From: Mantamonas sphyraenae
Taxonomy: Eukaryota; CRuMs; Mantamonadidae
DNA: 64,000 nucleotides
Assembly: GCA_026936335.1 (NCBI GenBank)
Contig: JAPMXV010000058.1
Location: 124,001 to 188,000 of the forward strand
Direction: 5' to 3'
The notes beneath the pieces were generated by a model, which was given only the letters and a program-made list of their open reading frames with translations, was not told where the DNA came from and searched no databases. Made by a program: the position numbers and the translations under genes. Positions 19,022 through 29,705 of this stretch are shown here, one piece after another (position 1 is the first letter of the stretch; the number at the start of each line of letters is the position of its first letter).

Positions 19022-21305
19022 ATGAGCAGACAAAAGAAAATTGACTGGAAGGAACTTCTGGGCAGTGGGGATGTGGAGCGCATCGGAGCTGCTTTGGTGG
19101 AAGTGGGGGAGGTGAGTTTGCGAGAGGGCGAGAGGGAAATTTGGCGTTTGCTGCGGGACGGGAGAGGGGTGAATTGTTGGGTGCGGGATGGTGGAACAGG
19201 TGGGAGTTGTGGTGAGGGGCGGGATGGTGGATGTGGAGAAAGATGACTGACCCGGGGTGGTGCAGGAATTGGATCTGAGGTGGAAGGAGATTGGCGACGC
19301 GGAAGTTGCGGCGCTGGCCAAGGCACTGCGAGAGAACAGCAGCTTGCAGACACTGTACCTCAGCTTGAACAGCATCGGGGCAGAAGGAGCAGCAGCACTG
19401 GCGCAGGCACTGAGCGAGCACAGCAGCTTGCAGACGCTGGACCTCAGAGCCAACGGCATCGGGGACGAAGGAGCAGCAGCACTGGCGCAGGCACTGGAGA
19501 GCAACCACGCATGCTGGGGCATGTATGGTGTCAAAAGCGACGCCGTCACCACGCTCCTTTCTCGCAACAAAGGCCACGCAAATGCCTTTGTCAACGCTGC
19601 TCGTCATGCAAACACCGCTGCCATGCAGGAAGAGCTCGACTGGGGTGTACCCATCGACACGTGGCCTGATGAAGAAAACACAGCACTCACCATTGCTGTG
19701 GAAAACAACGATCTTCACCTGTGCAAGTGGCTGACCCAGCGTGGTGCCGACCCGTTGTGTCGCCCAGTAGGCTACAAGCAAAATGCAGTGGAACTGGCCC
19801 GAAAACACGGCCACACAGCCATTCTGGACCTGTTCTCTGGCACCACACGCACCACACGCTCAACTCCACCGCCCGAGGAGGTCCATGTACTCGATGGCGA
19901 CGAGTCGTTGGAGATCCCGTGGTCGGACCTGGACAAGGGAGAGCTGCTGGGTGAGGGTGGCTTTGCATTTGTGTACAAAGGGATGCTGCGTGGAAGCACA
20001 CCAGTGGCCATCAAGATGATGAGGGTGCAGCTGATGGACGAGGAACACGCAGCAGCATTCAACCAAGAGGTGCGAACGATGAAGGGACTGCGACACCACA
20101 ACATGATCACTCTGCACGGAGTGTGCACGGAACCAGAGAGGGTGTGCATGGTGACGGAGCTGTGTGAGCTTGGGTCGCTGCACAAGCTGCTGCACGGACG
20201 CGGCGAGGGTGTGGAAGGCCTTTCGATGGAGGCCAAGGTGCAGATTGCACGGGATGTGGCCGACGGGATGGCGTACCTGCACGGCTACAAACCACCCATC
20301 ATGCACAGGGACCTGAAGCCAGAGAATGTGCTGCTGGACAGGCGTGGCGTGGCACGGATCAGCGACTTTGGGCTGAGCCGTGTCAAGGAGCACACCAAGA
20401 CGAAAACCAAGTCAGGCGCTGGCTCATGGCAGTACATGGCACCTGAGCTGCTGCTGGGAGACGACGATGACGATGATGACAGTGACAGTGAGGACGAAGG
20501 AGGTGCATCGTCCTCGTTCCCCTCGCCTTCCTCCTCGTCAGGGGGTGACGTGCGGACGTTTGACGAAAAGGTGGATGTGTTTGCGTTTGGGATGGTGCTG
20601 TGGGAGATGATGCATGAAGTGCAGCCGTACAGCGGCAAGAAGAACTATGGGCTGACGAGGCACATGGCCAAGCTGATGAAGAAGCCAGACAAGCGAGAGA
20701 AGATCAACACGAGCGTGTGTCCTTCATGGGCAAAGAAGCTGATTGAGCAATGCTGGGCAACGCAACCGTCGAAGCGGCCGCCATTCACACAGATCATAGA
20801 CACCCTGGACACGGTGGAGATGATGCACAAGGAACAGATGCACTCGCAGGTGGAGATTGTCAGCATCCTGCACGAGATGCAAGGAACGCAAGCACAGATC
20901 CTGGACGCGGTGCAGTTTGACCACGAGGCATGGCAGGCACACGTCACTGCACTGGACTCATCCACCCAGCAGGAGGTGCTGACGGCACTGCGTCAACTGC
21001 AAAGCGACACAGAGTCTCTGAAGAGCAAGAGCGGTCACCAGAGCAAGGCGATCCGGTTGCTTGCAAAGCAGCAGCCGCAGATGCGAGCATGGCTGACGGA
21101 AGTGCAGACACGCGCAGAGGCACAGGGGCTGAATGCTGCGGATGTGGATGTCGTGCGTGCGCAACTGGCTGCCATGGAACAGGACATTGTGGGGTTGAAA
21201 TCCACGGTCAGCAGCCAATCGGCAACATTGGTGGACGTGCAACAGACCCTGGTCACCGTGGAGATTAGCACCAGTGCCACTGGCGAGGACACAGACGAAA
21301 TGTAA
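19022..21305 (+). CDS. LRR-ankyrin-TKL protein kinase with C-terminal coiled coil
   Basis: Exons 19022-19111 and 19266-21305 (GTGAGT donor, GTGCAG acceptor, phase 0) give 709 residues. About three ribonuclease-inhibitor-type LRRs (LQTLYLSLNSIGAEGAAAL and similar) occupy residues 30-105. An ankyrin-like region (ENTALTIAVENNDLHLCKWL) follows at about 110-220. The kinase domain (about 250-525) has every catalytic element: LGEGGFAFVYKG, VAIKMM, MHRDLKPENVLL (about 377) and ISDFGLSR (about 397). Its sequence is of the tyrosine-kinase-like group. An acidic/Ser insert lies after the APE motif (MAPELLLG). Residues 540-709 form helical, coiled-coil-like heptads. There is no signal peptide or membrane helix, so it is cytosolic. 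LRR or coiled-coil contacts probably control it; the substrate is unknown. Confidence 0.88.
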
Positions 21306-21334
21306 TCCCACCTTGGAAAATCAACTTGTTTTCT

Positions 21335-22562
21335 TCACTCCTCAACATCCATGCCACCATCGCTGCTACCCGACGTGCTGCTGCTCGTGTTGTTGTTGCC
21401 AGCCGTTGCGTCGTCGCCCTCGTCGTCATGGCGCTTCACATCGGCCATCTTCTCCGCCAGCCACTTGTTGAACCTGTCCGCATCGCCCACTCCCTGCTTG
21501 GCAAACAGCGCTCCCACTCGCTTGTTGCGTCGCTTGCGTGCCTCGTTGGAGCGGAACAGAAAGTCCTCCGTGCCGTTGGCAAAGTGCAACCGGTAGTCCT
21601 CGATGCCAATCTTGCACTCCAGACCGTTGCGCACCAGCAGGCCATCGGTATACTGTGCATCCTTCCCGTTGGCACTCACCAGTCGATCCAACACCACCTT
21701 GCTGTCTGCCCCGTCCAGCAGCTTCTGTGCCTCCTCGTCAAACTCTCCGCTCAGGTACTGTTCCACGTACCGCGACCACCGTTCGTCCAGCGGCCGCTGC
21801 GCAAGCGATGTGTGCACCGTGTCCAGCAGCTGCAACGCCACAGTCACACCCTGGTCTGTCGACGTGCGTGTGGCCTTGAACACGTTCTCCTCGCCCAGCA
21901 GCGCAATGGCGTTGGAAAAGTACACCGTGTCGTCGTAGCCGCCCTCCTTGCTGTTTTCGTACTTGAACAGGCTCGCCAGTTCCTTGTTCTCCTCCTCACG
22001 CACACACTGTTCCAGCTGCTTGCCGATGGCCATCATCATGCGGTCCATCGTAAACAGCACGTACGCGTCCACCCCAAACAAATCCCTGCACTGGTCCTCG
22101 TACTTGGACTGGTCCGACGACGGCTCCAGATGGTCCTTCAGCACGCGCAGGTACGCCACATACTTGTGCTCCCTGTCCTTCAGCAGTTGCTCGTACTTGT
22201 CGTGTGCATCTGCAGGATAGTAGATCTCGGCGCTCGGCGTGGGGATGTCGTTTGGATCCCGCTTGTTGGCCACCGTCACCTCCCCCTGCATGCTCTTGGT
22301 GCTCTGCAGACGCTCGTAGAACCGTTGCATCAGCCGCAGGAGCACGTACACGGTGTTGTTGCCGTACATCACGCTCCTGTTGGGTGCCATACCGCGTGCC
22401 GGTCCCTTGTGCGGTCCCACAAACTTGGTCACCGTCACAGGCTTTGCCTTTTGACTTGTGTCCACCAGCTCCTGTTCCTCCGCCTGCTTCTTCTTGCTCC
22501 CTCCCCTCCCTGATCCTCTTCCTCCTCCTCCTCGCTTGCCTCCCCTGCGCTTGCCACGTCCC

Positions 22563-22594
<32 letters not shown>

Positions 22595-24343
22595 TGCACT
22601 GCTGCTGCTGCGTGCCTTGCGTCGTGCGCCTGCCTTTCCTCCTCGTCCACCAGTGCCTGTGCCCTTGTGGCTGCTGCCTTGCTCCTCTTCCACATCCATG
22701 CCATCGTTCTCCTCCTCAGCCTCTTCCTCCTCCTCCTCCTCATCATCATCATCATCGTCATCATCTTCCTCCTCCTCATCTTCCTCCTCCTCTTCATCAT
22801 CCTCATCCTCATCATCATTCTCATCGTCGTCGCTTCTGCTGCTGCTGCTGCTGCTGCTGCTCGTGCTCGTGCTTGTGCTGCTGGCCTTGGAGGAGACGTC
22901 GATGCCCAGGAAGGGTTCCATGACCTCCACCCAGAACGTGTCCAGACGCCGCCGTGTGGTGTTGGACATCTGCACGCGTGCGTAGTGTCGAATCACCTGG
23001 TACATGTCTGCAAACACGTCCATGTCGTCAAACTCAAACACAAAGTGCGGATCGTTCAGGTTCTGCTCGCCCACCACGGGGGGCACGCTCTCGTTGCCGT
23101 GTTCCGCCTCCGCCCTCTCCTTGCGCCTTTCCTCGTCCTTGCCCTTGATTTCGTTCAGCAGCGACTTGCTGTGCATCTCCTTGCGGTCCCGGCCCTTGAA
23201 GTGGATGCTCTGGTGGTCCAGCGAACGAGCCCAGTTCTTCTCAATCACCTCGCGCCAGATCTTGTTCCACTCCTGCCGTGCGTACTGCCAATCCCGATCC
23301 TTCTGCTTCAGCCTGCGCAACACCACCGGCAGCGCCTTGTGTGGCTGTGCATACATGGCCTCAATCACCTTGTGGCCGTGTTCGCTGCCATACACGCGCT
23401 CCACACTCTTTTCGTTGCGCGAGTTGAGCGACGCCGCAGGGATGCGATAGCCAGCACGGTCCTCCTTGGGCAGAGCCTCCATTTCGTCCACCAGCGCCTG
23501 CAGCGCACGGATGGCACTTGCGTTGTGTTCGATCAGCATGTCCAGTTCGAAGCGGTCGTCCTCGCACTTGAACAGCGCCTCCTGGTACGTGTTGTGTGTG
23601 GCTGCAATGAAGCCAAAGTCCTCCGAGCCCGTGGGCACAGACACCCACTGGTCGTTGAGCACCTCGTCACACAGCGCCGTGCGTCCGCTGGCCTTCAGGT
23701 CCGGATAGTTGTCCGGCAGCGCACGGTACGACGGTCCCATGCGTTGCAACTGCGTAAAGTCCACCTCGTTGAAGTCCAGGTTCTCCAGGTCCACGTCGTT
23801 GCCTTCGCTCACGTCGAACGACGAACGACGCGGACGTGCCACCGCCGCCGCCGCCGCCGCCGCACGTCGGCTGTTGTCGTCGCTGTCCATGCGCACAAAC
23901 TGGCGAAAGTGTTCAAACAGGTCCACGTGCGAGCCCAGAATCTCACGGATGAGGTTGATAAACTCTTGCTTGCTCAGGATTTCCATGCTGTAGAGGTTGA
24001 GGCACTTGAGAAACTCCGCGTACAGCTCCATGCTCAGGCGCTGTTTCACCTTTTCGAAAAAGTCCCATTCCTTGGGTGTGCCTGGGAAGGAGAATGCCTT
24101 GCGGTTGCCATTGCTATCCATGCCACCGGCTCCACCTGCTCCTCCTCCTCCTGCTCCACCTGCCTGTGCTGCCGCCGCCGCTGCTGCCATGGCTGCCTCC
24201 TCCTCCTCCCTCTCACGCTGCTTCTTTGACTTGCGTCCTCCGCGCTTGGGTTTGCCTCCTGCGCCTGCCCCTCCACCCATGCCTCCAAGGCCGCCCATGT
24301 CCCCTCCGTCGCCCCTCCTGCGTCCTCCACGTCCCCTCTTGCC

Positions 24344-24374
<31 letters not shown>

Positions 24375-25753
24375 CCTACTCCACCGGCAAGGCCGCTGAG
24401 TCCACCCATGTCTGCGCCACTGCCATCCAGCACCATGGCCTGTGCAGGCGGGGGCAGGAACTGCTTAAACTCCTCCAGCAGGTCCGGGTGTCCACGGAAC
24501 AGGGTGGCCACCTGGTTGTACACCTCGTCAATGGTGTGGTGTTCCTTCTGTGCACAAATCTTGATAAACTCCGTGTAGATGCTGGGCTGGTGCTCAAACC
24601 GCCGCCAGATCTTCTGCACATACGTGATGGCCTGGTCCTCGATGGGTGCGTTCATGTCCCCACCGGCTCCACCTGCCCCTCCGCCTCCTCCTCCGGGTGA
24701 CATCCCACCCGCCGCCGCCACAGCCGCTGCGTTGGCCATCCCTGCCCCTGGCAACATGCCGCCCACGCCCAACATGGGCATGCCTGCAGGCGACCCTCCC
24801 ATGCCCATCATCCCATAGTTGGCCCCTGCTCCTACCATGCCCATTGGAAGCCCACCTGCCTGTGGGAACCCCTGCTGAGCCTGCACTGCTGCCGCCGCTG
24901 CGTTGGCCCGTGCCTGCGCCGCTTGTTGCGCCGCCGCCGCTGCTTGTGCATTGTTTGACGCATTCTGACTCACGCCGCCGCCGTGCATGCCCTGCATGCC
25001 TGTGTTGCCGCTTCCACCCATGCCCATCATGTTGCCGCCTCCGCCGCCGTTGTTGTTGCCGTTGTTCGCCAGCGGTTCGATGCGGATGCGGAAATGCGGC
25101 GGCAAAAACGCGTTGAAGCCCAGAATCAGATCTTGGTGGCCTTGGAACAGCTCCGACACCTGCGCGTCCATCCAGCGCCCCAGCAGACGCATACCACGCC
25201 ACGCGCACACATCCCATGTGTACGTGTGTCCATCGCGCAGCGTACGGACGTGTGTGTGGGCGCAGTACGAGTGTGAAACGTCAGCGATGTGTGTGTGTGT
25301 GGCGGGAGTTGGAGGGGAAAATGGCGCGCCTCGGCGGCAGGAGGCCGCAAAAATCGAAAAAAGGCAATAAAAAGGGAGGCATTGCAGGGTATGTGTGTGT
25401 GTGGAGTGCAGGTGGAGGGCATGTGGAGACACGTACCATGCGAATGACGGTGAGGGTGTTGATGGCCTGTGCCTTAAAGTCGACCATGATCTCGACAAAC
25501 TTGTGGTAGACGTGCTCCTGGTCCAGAAAGTGTCGCCGCACCTTTTTGACAAACTCAAGCGCATCCTGCTCCGTCAGGTTGGAAAACTGGGACGGCGAAG
25601 GGTTCTGCGTCTCCTGCACATGCACAGTGTAGCCCTGGTCCGGGTCGTATCCGTTCCCGGCCTGCTGGAACGTGTGGATGGCTGTCGTCGTCGTACGCGG
25701 CGATCCGCTTTGCCCCCTTCCTGAGCCGGAGTTGGATGATGAGGATTCGCCTT

Positions 25754-25799
<46 letters not shown>

Positions 25800-26396
25800 G
25801 GATGACGATGGATCTGCCTGCGGCTTGTTGCTCGACTCCACCTCCATGCTGTCGCCTTGCGTGGTGTTGTGGTTGGAGCCGTCCTGGGCCGTCGTCTTTC
25901 CGGCGTCCTCGCCCAGGCTGGGTTCCTGTTTGGCGCCACCACCACCACTGATGGTGGGAAGGTTGTCAAAGTTCCCTTTGCCACCACCACCACCACGTGA
26001 GCCGGTCCCTTTGCTGTTGTTGTTGTTGTTGTTGCTGCCGCTGCTGTCCTCCACCGGTGTCTCTTCCTCATCAACCACCACCTCCTCCTCCCGTTCCTGT
26101 TGCTGCTTGCTATGTGCTCCTTCCTCCCCGTCCTTCACATCTGCCCCTTGGCTTCCTCCGTGTGTGTCCTCCACCTCCACCTCCTCCTCCTCCTCTGTCT
26201 GCCCTTCTGTGCGTTGCCGTGTGCGTCGGTTCTGTGCGTCGCTGCCATCGCCTGCATCTCCGTTGCCCTCAGCATTCTTCTGCATGTTTTCGCTCAGCTC
26301 CGCAGGCGACTTGCCATCCTCTCCATGCTCCAACGCCTCTCCCTCTGCCTCCTGCTTCTCCACCAATGCCTCTTCGCGCGCTCTCTTCCGTGACAT
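21335..26396 (-). CDS. SIN3: SIN3 transcriptional corepressor
   Basis: SIN3 is the scaffold of histone deacetylase corepressor complexes. Exons 25437-26396 and 21335-25159 (GTACGT donor, GCGCAG acceptor, phase 0) give 1,594 residues. PAH1 (about 278-345) is split by the intron: DALEFVKKVRRHFLDQ before it, VSELFQGHQDLILGFNAFL after. PAH2 is at about 493-560 (ITYVQKIWRRF...GHPDLLEEFKQFLP). PAH3 is at about 681-745 (PKEWDFFEKVKQRL). The HDAC-interaction region begins near 780 (VDFTQLQRMGPSYRALP) and continues with WVSVPTGSEDFGF. A very long Ser then Asp/Glu run lies near 1086-1140, and a Sin3 C-terminal region follows. The first 270 residues are disordered, with a Thr run. The start is the ATG at 26396. 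It converges on the kinase gene with only 29 bp between stops. Confidence 0.93.
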
Positions 26397-26530
26397 CCTT
26401 GCTACTTGCGTTTGCAATTCGGAACGAGGAAAAGCTTGTCGCCCCCGTCGCCCCCGTCGCCGTCGCCTGCACACTCCCACAAATCACAACATTGGGCTGC
26501 TAGCATTGAAATCAACAAAAATGGGGGGTT

Positions 26531-27116
26531 TTACTGTTCCTCCTCCTCGGGGAAGGCTCCCGGTGTGAGCACCTTCATGATGGGCGCGGGCTCGGTCAGC
26601 CAGATGGCTGCCACCACGCCAGCGGCGCCCCACGAGACGGCTGTGGCACCCCAGCTACGGTTCCCAGAGGGGACGAGGGGGTGGGGATGGGGATGAGACA
26701 CACACAGACACAGAGAGAGAGAGAGAGGTGTGATGACAGTCCACGTGGCACACACAGTGGAAAGGACAGGCGGGGGTGCAACAACAACGCTGTGTCAGCA
26801 GAGGGCTTCGCTGAATTTTCCCCTCTCGCCACGCTTCCCCTCGCTCGCAGCACACTCTCCTGCGTCCACACTGGCCATTCAAGTGTGTATGGCACACGGT
26901 GCAATCCATGGATGGCATGTATGGTGCGTGTGCATCGTTGTGGTGCGCAGGGAAGGCGTGGAACGGCCAGGCCAGACGCGCATGGAACCTCTTTCCCACC
27001 CACCCCTACACACCACACACCCAATCACCAACCAACCACCACACACCACACACCACACACCACACAGCAACTCACTTGCGGACAATAGGCTTGACTTGGT
27101 TGACAATCGAGGGCAT
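26531..27116 (-). CDS. QCR10: cytochrome bc1 complex small subunit (QCR10 / UQCR11-like)
   Basis: A 54-residue single-helix membrane protein comes from exons 27076-27116 and 26531-26654 (GTGAGT donor, CCGTAG acceptor). The splice produces RNWGATAVSWGAAGVVAAIW, which aligns with the KNW...TWGAVGAVG block of human UQCR11 and with the plant UCRY subunit. A short acidic tail ends the protein. This subunit sits at the edge of respiratory complex III in the inner mitochondrial membrane, next to the Rieske protein. The intron is 421 bp, far longer than the coding part, and contains CA-rich repeats. The gene is too short to call without splicing, but both frame and conserved block support it. Confidence 0.8.
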
Positions 27117-27179
27117 GGTGTTGGGAATGTGTGCTTGGGTCGTTTCCAGTGCGGCTGCCGGGGCAAAACTGAGCCATCC
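27117..27179. promoter_or_regulatory. 63-bp divergent promoter, QCR10-like / SH3-PH genes
   Basis: The two divergent start codons are only 63 bp apart. Both transcription starts must lie here or inside the neighbouring coding sequence. No known box was recognised. Confidence 0.5.
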
Positions 27180-29623
27180 ATGTCGTGGTTTGAAGCTGTG
27201 CATGACTACAGCAGCCAGGACGAACGGGTGATTGACTTTAAAAAGGGCGATCGGGTGTACATTGTGCAGCAGAACGGCGGCTGGTGGGAAGGCAAGCTGG
27301 AGGGCAAGCGCGGCTACTTCCCGTCCACCTTTCTGCGTCCTGTGGAAGACAACGACGACGGCGCAGACGAGGCCACCCACCCACTGTTCCATCGGCCCAG
27401 CAGCCATCCACAGGCCCATCCAAAGAGGCCATTCAGATCAGCAGCAGCGGCGGCGCAAGCGTGAAACCCGCCGGCGGTTCCAGCGCCTTGTCCGGTTCCT
27501 CCTCGGCACTGTCCAACAGCAGCAGCAAGAAGAAGAAGAATGGCGAGAACAGCGCTGGTGGCGGCGGCGGTGATGGTGCGTTGGGCACAGACAGTGTGGA
27601 TGGAGACAAGAAGAAGCAAGGAGAGGAGGAAGGGTCAGGGTCAGAGACGGCGGGGGAAGGCTCGCCCTTTGCCGATCTCGAGGCAGCCGTGCACCCGGCC
27701 ATCCTCTTGCAACAGGAACGCATGCGCAGCAGCGGTGCTGCTGGACAACAACAACAACACACGGGATCCTCTGGTGGCACCAGTGCCACCCACGATGAGG
27801 CCATGGAAACAGACAGCGACGATGAACCGTTCTTTCGACGCGTGTGGGAGGTGGAGGAGGGCTTGGAAGACCATCCCAACCACCAGCACGCAACCACCAC
27901 CACCACCACCACCACAGACACAGGCCACCACACCACCTCCCCACATGGCGAGTCTTCCTTTGATGGCTTCCACACAGACGGCACACGCATTGTCATGGCC
28001 CTCAGCGACAGCACACGCGTGCCGGAGTGGAGTGCCACAGAGGGCGACTTTGCCTTTCAATTTGGCTTGCTCGTCGTCGTCACCCAGGAGGCCACAGGCA
28101 ACGGCTGCTGGACAGGTTATGTCCTGGATGCACCTCACATCACACTGCAGGCACAGAACAACCCACTGTTCTGGCAGACAGTCAGCTTCCTCCAGGTAGG
28201 CAGGCGCAGAAAGCCACGCGAACCCCCTTTTTTTGCGTTGTTGGGTTTTGTTCCTCCGTAGCCGCTGCTGACACACACACACTGTCTCTGCATGGCACAG
28301 ACGGATGGAGATGTACAGGGAGTGCGCATGTCGACCACACATGCGTTGAATGTGATGGACACGTCGTTTGTGGGGGAAGCGAGTGTGAATCTGGGGGCAG
28401 GCACGGAAAACACCAAGCTGCTGGTGTTGAAGCATGGCTCCGACAAGGCCACAAGCAAGGCACGCAGTGTATCGAGAGCAATGATGAAGGATGGCACAAA
28501 ACAGAGCCAAACGACCACCACAGGACCCAGTGGTGGGGAGGACAGTGTGCGTGGGGGCAGCAGCAGGCAGGGCAGCAGCAGCAGCAGCAACAGCAACAAC
28601 AACAACAAGGTGCGTGCGGTGGCGCTGGCAGACTACAAAGCCACGGAAAAGAACATGGTGGATCTGATCAAGGGACAGGAGGTGATTGTGTTGAAGGAGG
28701 AAAAGAGTGGATGGTGGTTGGGACGCACCGCAGACGGGATCAAGGGGTACTTCCCTGCCACCTATGTCAAGAAGCTGGAACCCACGGATGGCGGCGGTGG
28801 CGGTGGCGGTGGTGGTGGTGATGGAGACTACAACAGCAACGGTGACCTCCGTTCGGCGGAAGCGTCCATGGGAAGCGAAGGAAGCAGCAGCGGGGTGGGC
28901 AGTGACGAGGACGAAGCCATATCCTCCTCTTCGTCATCGACCACCACCACAACAACGGGCAGTGGGGCTCCAAATGCCTCCTCCTCCTCCTCCTCTTCCT
29001 CGTTGGGTGCATCCACCTCATCAGCCAATGGCGGCGTGAGCTTTGCCGCGGGAGGGAGCGATGCAAACGACAACGACGAGGACGACGACGATGATGATCG
29101 CTATGCCAAGCGCTCGTTGTCGTCCGTGGGACGACGCAAGGTGCGCAAGGATGTGGATGATGAGGATGACGAGGATGACGATCGTCACGGCTCACCGCTG
29201 AAGCGATCGGTGAGCACAGGGATGAACCGCAACAGGCTAAACCCAGGCGGCAAAGCAAAGCGAGTGTTTGACATCAGCTTTGACCCGTGGAAGATGGGCG
29301 CTGCAGACATCAAAGAGGCCAAACGAGAGGGTTTCATGACCAAAACCAAGCGTGGCAAAGCTGGATTGACGTCGTGGAAGAAGCGATGGTTCTGTCTCAA
29401 GGAGCAATACCTGATCTACTACAAGAACAAGTCGGACAAGTCGCCCACGGGTGTCATCTCCCTCAACGGCGCCAACACCAACATCCCCAACGACAAGAAG
29501 AAGGCCTACTTTGAACTGACCACCACCGAGAACATCACATATATGCTCGGGTGCGACAACAAGGAGTTGTGCGAGGCATGGGTGGCGGATCTCAACCAGA
29601 CCCTGGCTGATCTCATGGCCTGA
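27180..29623 (+). CDS. SH3-SH3-PH adaptor protein
   Basis: The protein starts directly with an SH3 domain (ALYDY-type motif AVHDYSS; NGGWWEGKLEGKRGYFPSTF). A long low-complexity region and a globular segment of unknown type follow (FGLLVVVTQEATG, YVLDAPHITLQAQ). The second SH3 has VALADYKATEKNM and SGWWLGRTADGIKGYFPATY. A C-terminal PH domain (EGFMTKTKRGKAGLTSWKKR to CEAWVADLNQTL) ends the protein. The PH domain would bind phosphoinositides or membranes, and the SH3 domains proline-rich partners. Exons end at 28195 (GTAGGC donor) and resume at 28301 (GCACAG acceptor). Between about 27350 and 27464, after the first SH3, the frame changes by one missing base. A 59-bp intron at 27342-27400 would also restore frame, but its donor (GTGGAA) is poor. 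The length is about 779 residues if one base is missing. Confidence 0.8.
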
Positions 29624-29705
29624 ATTGTATTGGCCACATAAAAGAGAGATTGTGGGGGGTGGGGGCATGGGAGGGGAAGGAAGGGGAGAAGAATAATGTA
29701 CACTC

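Noticed and set aside
16347..19814. 1,155-codon minus-strand frame
   Set aside because: It is antisense to MSH5 and the start of the kinase gene, has repetitive Cys/His-rich composition, and crosses well-supported exons. It is a by-product of GC-rich codon use.
25753..25800. GTC repeat on the plus strand as a separate feature
   Set aside because: On the minus strand it encodes the Thr run of SIN3 and needs no other explanation.
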